Positions 50,306 to 57,820 of a stretch of DNA of 64,000 nucleotides are shown here, one piece after another (position 1 is the stretch's first letter; each line of letters begins with the position of its first letter). A program made the position numbers and the translations under genes. This DNA comes from a virus. The notes below the pieces were generated by a model. It was given only the letters and a program-made list of their open reading frames with translations, was not told the DNA's origin and ran no database searches. The DNA lies in IMG/VR virus record IMGVR_UViG_3300005253_000045, positions 1 to 64,000 of that record; one strand, given 5' to 3'.

Positions 50306-51732
50306 GGGCAAACCTCCTCAAACTCGACCTGACTACAAGTGTAGGCCGGCTGACTACTGTACGTTTTCAGTCGCTTCTTAGAGTGTCCCTCCAGGTACTT
50401 CCCTCTATCCATAAAGTCGAAGCAGAAAAGTCTCTCCTTACCCTCTGACAGCCTCATGCCTCTCCCGACTCTCTGAACAGTGAGGTGCGGGGCCTTACCT
50501 CCCCCCGCCATAATCAAGAAGGTTAGGGGCGGTATGTCAAGCCCTTCGTCGGCTATCTTGCTGATTACGAGGAGGTTCAGCTTTCCGGCTCGTACGTCAT
50601 CGTACGCCTGCTGCCGCACTTTGGTTGACTGCTTCCCCGCGATGAATGGGCAGTCCAGCATCTTCGCCAGCTTCGTCCCGTGCTCCAGGCGTTCCACGAG
50701 GATGGCGACGGCGCCGCTCCTACTCTCGTTCAGGCGCCGGGCGAGGTCAACGATGTAGCTGTTGCGTACTGTGTTGCTAATGATACCATATTCGACGGCT
50801 TCCGGCCACTTCTTCCAGCTTATCCGGTTCTTTGGCATTGCTATCATGAAGACATCAACAGCCACTAGATGGCCTTGCTCGGCGAGCTCATCGGCTCCAA
50901 CGTGGTGGATTGTGGGGCCGAGCCAGGAGCAGACTTTGAAGAATGTCTCAAGGTCTTCCTCCTTATACGGGGTCGCGCTGTAGCCGTAGCGCCATTTTGC
51001 AGACCAAAGGTTGGCCATCACCCGCTCGTAGCTCTTGGCGGGGAGGTGATGGGCCTCGTCAACGTGTACCTGCCCTATCTCCTCGCGTAGCCAGGTCTCG
51101 ATGCCCTCTTTCCCCTTGAGGCGGCGGTAGAGGGTCTGGAAAGTGGCGACGGTGAGGACGCGGGGTTCCCACTTGCCGTCACCAATGACGCCTATGACGT
51201 CCTGTTTATCGAAGTCCTCTAGGCCGCGGCCTAAGCCTAGTGTTTTGATAGCACGGTCGGCTGTTTGAGTCATGAGGTCTTTCCGGTGTACCAGTATCAA
51301 CCCCGGCAGACCAATGCGCCGCGCTAGTTCTAAGAGGACTTCCGTTTTGCCTGCCGCCGTTGGGTGCCATACCACGCCCCGCTCTCCCTGTTCCGCCTTT
51401 TCTATGGCCTCCGTCTGGTGTTGGCGGAACACTGTGCTGTTGTGGAGCCCGGCGAGACGGAAGTCCACGGTGGGAGCGGCCGGCCGCTCTTCTACCACCT
51501 CAACGTCGATTCCCTCCGCGTGGAGACGTGCGGCTAGCCAGGGAGTGAGGCCGGCGGCGAATCGGCCGCTCGGCGACATAATTTTTACCCAGCCGTCCCA
51601 GCCCCCGCGCTTGTATGCCCGCGTAAAAATGTATCCCTTCTGTCGATACGACAAGAGGGTACGGGCCTGATAGATATTTGGCCCCTCGAACCGGGCGTGA
51701 GTGTTGGTGACTGTGATGATGTTATGCGCCAC
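50302..51732 (-). CDS. SF2 helicase, UvsW-like
   Basis: The 476 residues contain WHPTAAGKTEVLLELA (Walker A), VDEAHHLP (DEAH box), YSATPY (motif III) and QRVGRGMRL (motif VI). UvsW-type helicases unwind D-loops and recombination intermediates. It follows the AAA gene with an overlapping stop/start. Confidence 0.78.
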   Translation of the reverse strand: MAHNIITVTNTHARFEGPNIYQARTLLSYRQKGYIFTRAYKRGGWDGWVKIMSPSGRFAAGLTPWLAARLHAEGIDVEVVEERPAAPTVDFRLAGLHNSTVFRQHQTEAIEKAEQGERGVVWHPTAAGKTEVLLELARRIGLPGLILVHRKDLMTQTADRAIKTLGLGRGLEDFDKQDVIGVIGDGKWEPRVLTVATFQTLYRRLKGKEGIETWLREEIGQVHVDEAHHLPAKSYERVMANLWSAKWRYGYSATPYKEEDLETFFKVCSWLGPTIHHVGADELAEQGHLVAVDVFMIAMPKNRISWKKWPEAVEYGIISNTVRNSYIVDLARRLNESRSGAVAILVERLEHGTKLAKMLDCPFIAGKQSTKVRQQAYDDVRAGKLNLLVISKIADEGLDIPPLTFLIMAGGGKAPHLTVQRVGRGMRLSEGKERLFCFDFMDRGKYLEGHSKKRLKTYSSQPAYTCSQVEFEEVCP

Positions 51733-52865
51733 TACCGCCCGCCTAATCCTATCGCTGCTCTTGTATGGCCCTTCGCTCCAGTGAATCCTTCTGCTGCTGC
51801 GTAGAGTTCTGCTAACGTGTACGCCTTTGTCGCTGTGCCTTCTACTTTATGCTCTGTGAACCAGGCTTGGGCCTCCTCGGTGGTGAGCGGTTTGAACTCT
51901 ACCTCGGCGGCGCAGCGTCCCGGTCTACCCACTGCGGGGTGGAGCTTGCCCAGCGGTTCGTTCGTGGTCACGAGGGCTATGACCCTCATCCCCTGGCCAA
52001 TCATTCCATCGGACAGATTGAGGAATCGGGATAGGGCCTGCCCCTCTCTTTGGCGGGCGTCCTCCGCCAGTAGCTCACCCGCATCCTCTAGTATTAGTAG
52101 CCGCCACTTACCTTGTTCGGCGTTTGGGTGCGGAGAAGCGCGAGGTCTCGTAATGGCCGAGTCTCCGTTGTTCTCGCCCATGACTACACCCATCATGTAG
52201 GCGGCCGAACCGAAGAAAGCCTCAGGGTCAACAATATATTCGGTATTGCACCAGTGTCGCCAGGAGTATGCGAGTGCTCTCAGCGCAAAGGTCTTTCCTG
52301 TCCCTGGAGGGCCATGCCATAGTACAAGCCGCCCTCCGTGCGCGGGTTGAAACTGGGCCATTAGTTCGGTTAGAGGGGCAGCGGCTAGCTGTGAGTAGTT
52401 GCCACTGATGTCTTCCCAGTCAGGGACATCAATACGTCTTGATTGCTCAAGTGCCCCGCTGGGGCCAAGCATCCAGAAGCGAATCTGAATTGTCTTATCG
52501 TCCTTCGGGGTAGCGACTGGAAAGAGCTGTCTAACCTCATTGACGAAGTGTAGATGGGGAGTAGCGGCCAGGTCGGGGAAGGCTGTAACTACTGAAACTC
52601 CCGACCTTTCTACCATCACAAGGCCAATCCCCCCGTCGTCAAGAGTAAGGAATAATGTACCCCTCTGCATGTCCTGGTAGATGACCTTGCCTCTCCCCCC
52701 GTCGAGCTTGATGAGTTTTTCCAGCGGAGACCCAAGGTCGATAGTCCAGTTGGTGGATTGAAGGTAGGGTTTGTTCTGCGCAAGTGCCTCGTTGGTAAAT
52801 AAGTTCCATGGAAGGGCACTTACACTTGTTGAGGCCAGGTCGATTGTTGTGTCAATGGCCTTCAT
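51732..52865 (-). CDS. AAA+ ATPase, DUF5925-like
   Basis: The 377 residues have an N-terminal domain (1-165) resembling DUF5925 and a C-terminal AAA core: LWHGPPGTGKTFAL (Walker A), LLILEDAGELL (Walker B), VTTNEP (sensor 1) and GRPGRCAAEVEF (arginine finger). Homologues are common in actinobacteria. Role unknown; it may remodel a complex at the fork. Confidence 0.72.
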   Translation of the reverse strand: MKAIDTTIDLASTSVSALPWNLFTNEALAQNKPYLQSTNWTIDLGSPLEKLIKLDGGRGKVIYQDMQRGTLFLTLDDGGIGLVMVERSGVSVVTAFPDLAATPHLHFVNEVRQLFPVATPKDDKTIQIRFWMLGPSGALEQSRRIDVPDWEDISGNYSQLAAAPLTELMAQFQPAHGGRLVLWHGPPGTGKTFALRALAYSWRHWCNTEYIVDPEAFFGSAAYMMGVVMGENNGDSAITRPRASPHPNAEQGKWRLLILEDAGELLAEDARQREGQALSRFLNLSDGMIGQGMRVIALVTTNEPLGKLHPAVGRPGRCAAEVEFKPLTTEEAQAWFTEHKVEGTATKAYTLAELYAAAEGFTGAKGHTRAAIGLGGR

Positions 52866-52867
52866 TG

Positions 52868-53038
52868 TTACACCTCCTGCTCGTAGCTTACTAAGCCCTC
52901 GCTAGAGAGTTCGGCGAACGCAGCGCGTACAGCAGTCTTGCTGCTCCTCAGGACGCCAATGAGCTCTTCCATCACCAAGTTGGTACCCTCGGGCTGCGCC
53001 CTCAGGTGCTTGTACAGCGCGTAGGCTATTGGTGAGAT
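52868..53038 (-). CDS. Winged-helix protein with apparent AUC start
   Basis: The 56 residues form a clear wHTH: ISPIAYALYKHL, then RSSKTAVRAAFAELSSEGLVSYE. No in-frame ATG, GTG or TTG exists upstream of the domain before a stop-free stretch ends, but ATC at 53038-53036 lies 6 bases after AGGAGG. Its stop is just before the AAA gene. It may be a regulator. An alternative is a longer or shorter start not identified here. Confidence 0.5.
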   Translation of the reverse strand: MSPIAYALYKHLRAQPEGTNLVMEELIGVLRSSKTAVRAAFAELSSEGLVSYEQEV

Positions 53039-53151
53039 GCTGCACCTCCTCTGTTTCTCATGGTCTCGCGCCTGTTGCCTCTCAACGTGGGCCTCCCGCA
53101 GGAGAACTCACCCGCGTCAGTGGCGTGTACACATTACTCCTCATACCCCAC

Positions 53152-53180
53152 CTACCTGGGAGCACTTGCTACGAGGTAGG
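53152..53180 (-). repeat. Hairpin downstream of the tmRNA-like RNA
   Basis: CCTACCT (53152-53158) and AGGTAGG (53174-53180) form a 7-bp stem with a 15-nt loop about 25 bases after the CCA. No U-tract follows, so a classical terminator is not supported. Confidence 0.4.
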
Positions 53181-53205
53181 GAGAGGCACAGGCGTGAACC
53201 CATGA

Positions 53206-53287
53206 TGGTGGAGGTGGCCAGTGTCGAACTGGCGTCCGGCCGGCCGCGCCTTAGCGCGTTATCCAACCGTCGAGCCCTCTCACCCCC
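53206..53287 (-). ncRNA. Minimal tmRNA-like RNA (tRNA-like domain only), candidate
   Basis: The 82-nt RNA starts GGGGGTG and ends CACCTCC-A-CCA. These make a 7-bp acceptor stem with a G3-U70 pair and A73, the known alanyl-tRNA synthetase identity. The segment GGCTCGACGG matches the tmRNA D-loop region, and GGAC directly before the T-stem GCCAG/CTGGC with loop TTCGACA matches the tmRNA 3' end. Between them GGTTGG pairs with CCGGCC and CGCGC with GCGCG around a UAAG loop, replacing the long mRNA-like domain and pseudoknots. There is no anticodon arm and no D-stem. CCA is encoded. A TATAAT five bases upstream would start transcription at G1. Function is inferred, not shown. Confidence 0.65.
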
Positions 53288-53292
53288 ATACT

Positions 53293-53298
53293 ATTATA
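53293..53298 (-). promoter_or_regulatory. -10 box in front of the tmRNA-like RNA
   Basis: TATAAT on the minus strand ends 5 bases before the RNA 5' end, so transcription should start at or near the mature first G. No clear -35 hexamer is present. Confidence 0.6.
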
Positions 53299-53303
53299 AC
53301 GTA

Positions 53304-53492
53304 TTATCGACGCGAGCGTTTCACCTTGTTACTCCGCGCCTTGCGCCGGCGCCAGCACTTGTCTGCTCCGGTCAGGCAGAGCCATACGTTGTCTCTCCCA
53401 TAGTAACGGCACGCCCGCTCCATCCGGCAGGTAGCGCACCGCTGTAACTGGTCTATGGGCTCTTCGTTTAGGCCGTCGTTGCACTCATCCAT
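53304..53492 (-). CDS. Small zinc-finger protein (62 aa)
   Basis: ATG at 53492 gives 62 residues with CATC and a basic C-terminus (RRRKARSNKVKRSRR). It overlaps the upstream gene. The tmRNA-like RNA begins 17 bp after its stop. Confidence 0.5.
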   Translation of the reverse strand: MDECNDGLNEEPIDQLQRCATCRMERACRYYGRDNVWLCLTGADKCWRRRKARSNKVKRSRR

Positions 53493-53742
53493 GACAGCAC
53501 TTACCCGTAGGGTTGAGCATTTCACGCTTCGCTATCGCGTTCTTTGGTATCTTCTGACGCCACGCCCGGCGACCTTCTACCACCATCTCTAGACCCTCGG
53601 TTAGCAGCCACAGACGCGGCGGGTTTCCAATAGTTATTGCCCCGAACTGCCATAGCCAGGGGGGTGTCGCGTAGACGGTCATGTCCCCACGTTCGTCAGA
53701 GGCGAGAAGGGCGGTCTCCCCGTCGTATAGTGTGTACTTCAT
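53485..53742 (-). CDS. Small protein of unknown function (85 aa)
   Basis: The 85 residues are Trp-rich (PPWLWQFGAI) and mixed beta. It overlaps the next gene by 8 bp. Function unknown. Confidence 0.5.
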   Translation of the reverse strand: MKYTLYDGETALLASDERGDMTVYATPPWLWQFGAITIGNPPRLWLLTEGLEMVVEGRRAWRQKIPKNAIAKREMLNPTGKCCHG

Positions 53743-54248
53743 TCTGATACCTCCTCAAAGTTGCGGCAGGTTGGGCAGGGCGTACCATACGGCCCTGTGT
53801 CCAGACCCATGACTCTATCACAGGCGAGGACGCTAGTCCATGTACAAGGCAGCCTGCCTTGTGCTCGGCGGGCGCACCTCTCGCAGTATGCTTGTGTTCC
53901 CTTCTCATCCATGAGTATAGCCTCTCCGGGGCACAGGCGCATGGAGCATCCGCCGCGGCCGGCCTTCGACTCCGCAGTGAAGACTCGATGATTGAACGCC
54001 TTTAGTACCACCTTGCGGCGCGGCGGGGTACTGAGAGCCGTGCAGCGAAAGAGGTGGTACATCGGGGCGGTCGGGCAGTATCCCCCGTAGACGATGCGCC
54101 CGGTTCCCCGTTCGTGATTGTGAATGATGCCAGACGGTCGGTTGTTAAGCTGGCGGTCTCCGCGTAGAGCCCGACGTCGTATGTCCTGCGGTATCGGCCC
54201 CATCATGGTGCTCCACTGCCTCGGCATGTCAGCTTTTATTGGAGTCAT
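53739..54248 (-). CDS. Zinc-binding protein of unknown function (169 aa)
   Basis: The 169 residues have CERC and CPTC pairs and a basic N-terminal half. It overlaps the upstream gene by 20 bp. A later Met start is possible. Confidence 0.45.
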   Translation of the reverse strand: MTPIKADMPRQWSTMMGPIPQDIRRRALRGDRQLNNRPSGIIHNHERGTGRIVYGGYCPTAPMYHLFRCTALSTPPRRKVVLKAFNHRVFTAESKAGRGGCSMRLCPGEAILMDEKGTQAYCERCARRAQGRLPCTWTSVLACDRVMGLDTGPYGTPCPTCRNFEEVSE

Positions 54249-54684
54249 CGCCCTCTTCCCCCTCTGCGAAGTTCGCCCTCCATTCCCCTGGCTTGATGAG
54301 CGCGAGCAGCGTTATTGCCCGCCGCCACCAGGGGCTAGCCTCGTCATGGGGTCGGGTGAGAAAGAGCCCTACCTCACGATGGTCTTCATCGATAGCGATG
54401 AGGCCCACCATTGACTCTGAGTCGATAGCATCTACGACCCCGCCCCTGTAGCCAATGGCGAGGACGGCGACGGGCTTGGGGTCGCTGTTCGCCACGAGTG
54501 CGATGGTAAACTGGTCTCCGCTCTCATGTATCTCATCGTAGAGATGACCGGCCCCGCAGACATGGCAGTATACGCCCATTTGGTCTATGTCGTATCCTTC
54601 TCGTGTCCATACGCCGTTGCTATCGAGAGGGTACTCGAATGTCTCGCGCATGACGAGCTCCCCGTCGCAGTTCAAGCAGTTCAT
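54229..54684 (-). CDS. Zinc-ribbon protein (151 aa)
   Basis: CLNCDG at the N-terminus and CHVCG near residue 40 form a zinc ribbon; the C-terminal part has beta and helical segments. Function unknown. Confidence 0.5.
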   Translation of the reverse strand: MNCLNCDGELVMRETFEYPLDSNGVWTREGYDIDQMGVYCHVCGAGHLYDEIHESGDQFTIALVANSDPKPVAVLAIGYRGGVVDAIDSESMVGLIAIDEDHREVGLFLTRPHDEASPWWRRAITLLALIKPGEWRANFAEGEEGDDSNKS

Positions 54685-54890
54685 ACGCGATTCTCCGATT
54701 CGGCCTTGTCTATGACATGGCCCTCGAATACAGCCACGACGAAGGCACCCTCGCGGGCCGAGTCTTCGCGAAGTGCCGCCTCAATAGCGTGCTCGACTGT
54801 GGGCGCCTGTACCCATGCAACGTAGGTGTCCTGCTCCCGGCTGTCAATGTAGAAGCCGACGACGGTGTATGGTAGTAGCTTTCTGCTCAT
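54681..54890 (-). CDS. Small protein of unknown function (69 aa)
   Basis: The product contains a VVGFYIDSREQDTYVAWV strand segment. It is coupled by overlap to the neighbour. No family recognised. Confidence 0.5.
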   Translation of the reverse strand: MSRKLLPYTVVGFYIDSREQDTYVAWVQAPTVEHAIEAALREDSAREGAFVVAVFEGHVIDKAESENRV

Positions 54891-54900
54891 CTTGCCCCTC

Positions 54901-55248
54901 CTATCCCCGCCGTATCAGGTAAGTCGTACCGTCGAACTCGACGGAAGTGTAGTCCCTTTGTACGTCTTTGGCCCACCGCTCCCAGTCTATGTAGGATTCC
55001 ATTTGACTGCCGGGGTCAACATATCCTACGTCATAGGCGAAGTCTCGGGCATAGTCCTCGAACTCCTCCTCTGGGATGAGTGTCCTGTCTCCGTGGACGC
55101 TGTCTAGGTCGCCGCCTAGGTCAGTAGTGAGAAGCTTGAGTGCGGCCCAGCGCAAGCTATCCTCTTCGTCAAGTCCCCCATTGGACTCGGCGAGGTCGTT
55201 GAGCTCGTCTAGTTCTTGGGCAAGGTCGTCTAGGTCTAGGTACTCCAT
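54901..55248 (-). CDS. Acidic protein of unknown function (115 aa)
   Basis: The N-terminal half is an acidic helix (LDLDDLAQELDELNDLAE). The acidic surface is compatible with a DNA mimic or an inhibitor, but nothing specific was recognised. Confidence 0.5.
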   Translation of the reverse strand: MEYLDLDDLAQELDELNDLAESNGGLDEEDSLRWAALKLLTTDLGGDLDSVHGDRTLIPEEEFEDYARDFAYDVGYVDPGSQMESYIDWERWAKDVQRDYTSVEFDGTTYLIRRG

Positions 55249-55257
55249 GGTAGCCTC

Positions 55258-55503
55258 CTATCCTGTGTAGTCGAATACGATGTGCCCTATGAGCGCCACG
55301 AATGTGGCAACCTCCCACCATGCCTCTTTGATGCCCGCTCCTACCTGCTTGCAGCGTAGACACCCGAAGCCCACATTCGCTTCGTGGCCTCCACGTGAGT
55401 GCCGGAGCTTGAGCACCTGCACCATGCGGCGGGCATCCGTGAGCAGATGGACAGCGAGGAATGCCAGCGCCACGAGCGCTAGTAGCTCGCTTACCGGCAG
55501 CAT
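55258..55503 (-). CDS. Two-segment membrane protein (81 aa)
   Basis: From ATG 55503 with AGGGGAGAC upstream, two hydrophobic segments (ELLALVALAFLAVHLL and WEVATFVALIGHIVF) flank a CLRC motif. Role unknown; could be a superinfection or lysis factor. Confidence 0.5.
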   Translation of the reverse strand: MLPVSELLALVALAFLAVHLLTDARRMVQVLKLRHSRGGHEANVGFGCLRCKQVGAGIKEAWWEVATFVALIGHIVFDYTG

Positions 55504-55757
55504 GTCTCCCCTACCATGTGCAGCACTGGCCCCGGACGCCCGCAGGGGCAAGGCTCTTCCGAGCTCGCCGCGTTGTCTACGGATACCCACACCCACGCCT
55601 GCACGTAGGCTCCATCTTCGTCGGCATTGTGGCACCGTGCCGAGTCCTCCGGCGGATGGTCGTGAGCGCGGCTAACATTGGCGTCGCTGTCTATCTCTAT
55701 CTCGCCGTCGTGGGCGTATTGACTGCGTGCCAATTCCCTGTACTCTTCGTCGTTCAT
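55491..55757 (-). CDS. Small acidic protein (88 aa)
   Basis: The product is acidic and His-containing with a C-terminal CPCG and CC. It overlaps the next gene by 13 bp. Function unknown. Confidence 0.45.
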   Translation of the reverse strand: MNDEEYRELARSQYAHDGEIEIDSDANVSRAHDHPPEDSARCHNADEDGAYVQAWVWVSVDNAASSEEPCPCGRPGPVLHMVGETCCR

Positions 55758-55808
55758 GTCGTCTCTCCTAGCTTCCTGGGTCGTTTCGCGTTGCGTGCGA
55801 CGCTCTCT

Positions 55809-56018
55809 CTAAATGGCGAGCGTGCTATTAGCTAGTTCTGTCACGCCCATCCCGTTGCCAAACTCGGTCAAGGTGTCTATGGCCTCTTCGTACTCTTCAT
55901 CCGTGAAGTGCTCGACTTCCTTGTACGTATCATACGTGTTGCTCTCATTGAAGCCGGACAGTACGCGGGTAAGGAACCGTGCTGCGTCTTCCGCCTGTCG
56001 TATCTGGTCGCTAATCAT
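55809..56018 (-). CDS. Small helical acidic protein (69 aa)
   Basis: The product is mainly helical with an acidic Tyr/Glu-rich middle (YDTYKEVEHFTDEEYEEA). No family recognised. Confidence 0.5.
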   Translation of the reverse strand: MISDQIRQAEDAARFLTRVLSGFNESNTYDTYKEVEHFTDEEYEEAIDTLTEFGNGMGVTELANSTLAI

Positions 56019-56033
56019 TGCCTTCTCCTCTCT

Positions 56034-56363
56034 CTACGTGATTGCCGGGCCGGTTAGTACCGTGTGGCTGAGATACACGGCCTTTTGGTCTAGCCGTTCC
56101 TTGATTGTATCTCGCCCCGTATCCATAGCGGCGCACAAGGCGACAGACGATTCGTATGCTATCGTATAGATGCGTACGGGCTCGTAAATATCTTTGGTGC
56201 CATCGCACCAGACGCCGCGACCATCGACGACTGTGAATCCGCCGAAGGTAGAGCCGATGAAGTATTCAATCGCCTCTAACCGGCGGGCATATTCGGCTGG
56301 CGCTATCTTACCGCCCTTGTTCGGCATCGATGGTATGACTAGCTTTGCCTCTAGCCACGTCAT
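56034..56363 (-). CDS. Protein of unknown function (109 aa)
   Basis: ATG at 56363 overlaps the stop of the 25-residue gene (ATGA). The 109 residues show a mixed fold with a central FGGFTVVDGRGVWCD strand pair. Function unknown. Confidence 0.5.
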   Translation of the reverse strand: MTWLEAKLVIPSMPNKGGKIAPAEYARRLEAIEYFIGSTFGGFTVVDGRGVWCDGTKDIYEPVRIYTIAYESSVALCAAMDTGRDTIKERLDQKAVYLSHTVLTGPAIT

Positions 56364-56437
56364 TGCTCCCGCTCCCATCTGCGCAAGGCGAGTAGTAGTG
56401 GGCCGAGTCCCAGCATAATCAGCAGTAGCGTTCGCAT
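56360..56437 (-). CDS. 25-residue membrane microprotein
   Basis: GAGGAGGCGTAGA precedes ATG 56437. The 25 residues carry a single hydrophobic helix (LLLIMLGLGPLLLAL) and basic residues at the end. The stop overlaps the next ATG, so translation is likely. Confidence 0.55.
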   Translation of the reverse strand: MRTLLLIMLGLGPLLLALRRWEREQ

Positions 56438-56438
56438 T

Positions 56439-56627
56439 CTACGCCTCCTCTTCATCGCTTATCTCTGCCCCTATTATCCCGGCCAGGACGGCACACTCTG
56501 CGCATATCTGTATCAGCGCCGCGCTCTCGATGTTGACGCGCTCTTCGTTCTCTTCGTCGCATACGTCACAGTTGAATGTGCCTGATGAGCGATAGATGCC
56601 GGTGTCGTGCCCGATTGTATGTGTCAT
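56439..56627 (-). CDS. Small zinc-finger protein (62 aa)
   Basis: CDVCDEEN and CAEC pairs sit in an otherwise acidic 62-residue product. GAGGAGGCGTAAA precedes the ATG. Confidence 0.5.
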   Translation of the reverse strand: MTHTIGHDTGIYRSSGTFNCDVCDEENEERVNIESAALIQICAECAVLAGIIGAEISDEEEA

Positions 56628-56628
56628 T

Positions 56629-56841
56629 TTACGCCTCCTCGTACCCGTCGAACCATACGCCCGCCTTGTGCGTGTCGTCGCGCTGGCAGTGCGCTCGCGC
56701 GTCCGCTAGGAGCAATCTGCGGCGCATTATCTTGCGTCGGCCCGATACCTTGAACATGCGTACTACGTTGTAGCGCTTGGGTGTGCAGTCGCCGCAGCAG
56801 CTACCCTCGCCGTTGTCTTCGGCCTGTGGATTCTCGCACAT
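56629..56841 (-). CDS. Small basic protein with Cys cluster (70 aa)
   Basis: The product holds CCGDC and a basic segment ([11 protein letters not shown]). Function unknown. Confidence 0.5.
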   Translation of the reverse strand: MCENPQAEDNGEGSCCGDCTPKRYNVVRMFKVSGRRKIMRRRLLLADARAHCQRDDTHKAGVWFDGYEEA

Positions 56842-56875
56842 GGTCTCTCGCTCCTCTCTCGGTTATAAGCCCGTC

Positions 56876-56904
56876 CCCGCGTCCCTCTAGGGGAGAGACG
56901 CGGG
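56876..56904 (-). repeat. Hairpin, possible terminator-like element
   Basis: CCCGCGTC and GACGCGGG form an 8-bp stem with a 13-base loop that contains a further CTC/GAG pair. No U-tract lies beyond it on either strand, so it may protect a transcript end. Confidence 0.45.
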
Positions 56905-56911
56905 CATCGGC

Positions 56912-57151
56912 CTACCCCCGGTCGTTTGGGAAAACGGTCTCCTCTCCTGGCCGTAGGCAGTCGTGGTCGGCTGCGAATGGGCCTAATAAGGATATGATAA
57001 TGCCCGCTTCCCCTAGAAGCCGCGCCACACCCTCGATGCCGTGTAGGTCGAAGGCACGGCGTAGACCCTTCACTGTGTCTGCCCGTAGCTCTGCGAGCTC
57101 GCGGGTAGCGGCCCGCTCATTGTCTGCCTGTATCTCTGCTAGTCCTCGCAT
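56912..57151 (-). CDS. Small helical protein (79 aa)
   Basis: The product is helix-rich (ATRELAELRADTVKGLRRAF) with a C-terminal CLRPG. Role unknown. Confidence 0.5.
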   Translation of the reverse strand: MRGLAEIQADNERAATRELAELRADTVKGLRRAFDLHGIEGVARLLGEAGIIISLLGPFAADHDCLRPGEETVFPNDRG

Positions 57152-57224
57152 CTCTGTTCGCCTCCTCTACTACTATTGTCGGTACGTTGACGATATTCTG
57201 AAGGGGCGTCAATACCTCCTATGT

Positions 57225-57329
57225 CTAGCTCTCGTAGGACTCCGTCCCGCAGTCCCGACAGCGCCACCATGACAGACTGCCGAGAGTCCCTAGCAGTTCT
57301 AGCCTCTGCCCGTTACAAGCTGGACACAT
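57225..57329 (-). CDS. Zinc-ribbon microprotein (34 aa)
   Basis: ATG at 57329 after GAGAGGAGCG opens 34 residues with CPAC and CRDC. It fills the gap between genes at 56912 and 57345. Confidence 0.55.
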   Translation of the reverse strand: MCPACNGQRLELLGTLGSLSWWRCRDCGTESYES

Positions 57330-57344
57330 GATGCTCGCTCCTCT

Positions 57345-57587
57345 CTAATTTAACCAAGCGTCCGATTCTAACCGGGCTGCTGTGCGTATCTCCGGGTTGT
57401 CGTGGTACTCAAGGTCGCTAACGGCGATTCTCCAACGTGGCCATAGGTCGGGGTAGCCGTCGCGGTCGAACGCTGCCCGTGCTGCCGTAACTGCGGCTAT
57501 CACCTTGCGAGGGTCGTCACTGTTCTGCGCCCGCGTTAGTGCGCCTTTTGCTTTCCGATATGCCTTGTTTAGTGCGTCATAATCCAT
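57345..57587 (-). CDS. Small helical protein (80 aa)
   Basis: From ATG 57587 with GAGAGGGGAAG upstream the 80 residues are helical (AYRKAKGALTRAQNSDDPRK). Upstream lies the structured repeat at 57612-57750. Confidence 0.5.
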   Translation of the reverse strand: MDYDALNKAYRKAKGALTRAQNSDDPRKVIAAVTAARAAFDRDGYPDLWPRWRIAVSDLEYHDNPEIRTAARLESDAWLN

Positions 57588-57611
57588 TGTCTCTTCCCCT
57601 CTCTCTACTGA

Positions 57612-57750
57612 TAGTGAGAGAGGGTCGCCGGTTGGCACTCAACGGCCCCGCGCACGCCACCGCGCCACGGGCATGACTGGTAGGTGCTGCATTGAGCGCG
57701 TGGGTAAGAGCCATGCGCCCTGGCCATCGTACCGGCGACCCTCTCCTACT
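57612..57750 (-). ncRNA. Structured intergenic element closed by a 15-bp perfect stem, candidate RNA
   Basis: GAGAGGGTCGCCGGT at 57618-57632 is the reverse complement of ACCGGCGACCCTCTC at 57731-57745, with several further matching bases outside. About 100 nt of GC-rich sequence between them has no convincing gene. It could be a structured leader or processing element in the leftward transcript. Confidence 0.4.
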
Positions 57751-57781
57751 ATATATTGTCGGCACTTTTGGGCAAAACTGT

Positions 57782-57811
57782 ACCCCCTACGCCGGTTAGG
57801 ACGTAGGGGGT
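57782..57811. repeat. 10-bp stem hairpin between small genes
   Basis: ACCCCCTACG (57782-57791) pairs with CGTAGGGGGT (57802-57811) around a 10-base loop. No clear U-tract on either side;a transcript-stabilising or weak terminator hairpin is possible. Confidence 0.5.
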
Positions 57812-57820
57812 AGTCCGTTG

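Noticed and set aside
53206-53287. Ordinary tRNA gene
   Set aside because: Acceptor and T arms are present, but no 5-bp anticodon stem with a 7-base loop and no D-stem can be formed; the hairpin has a 4-base UAAG loop.
53206-53287. attP site derived from a host tmRNA gene end
   Set aside because: Such sites carry only the 3' end; here both acceptor strands pair and no integrase gene is visible. It cannot be fully excluded outside the window.
57577-57765. A 62-codon frame across the structured element at 57612-57750
   Set aside because: Basic, Arg/Pro/Ala-rich composition and no ribosome site; the inverted-repeat arms better explain the conservation of the interval.
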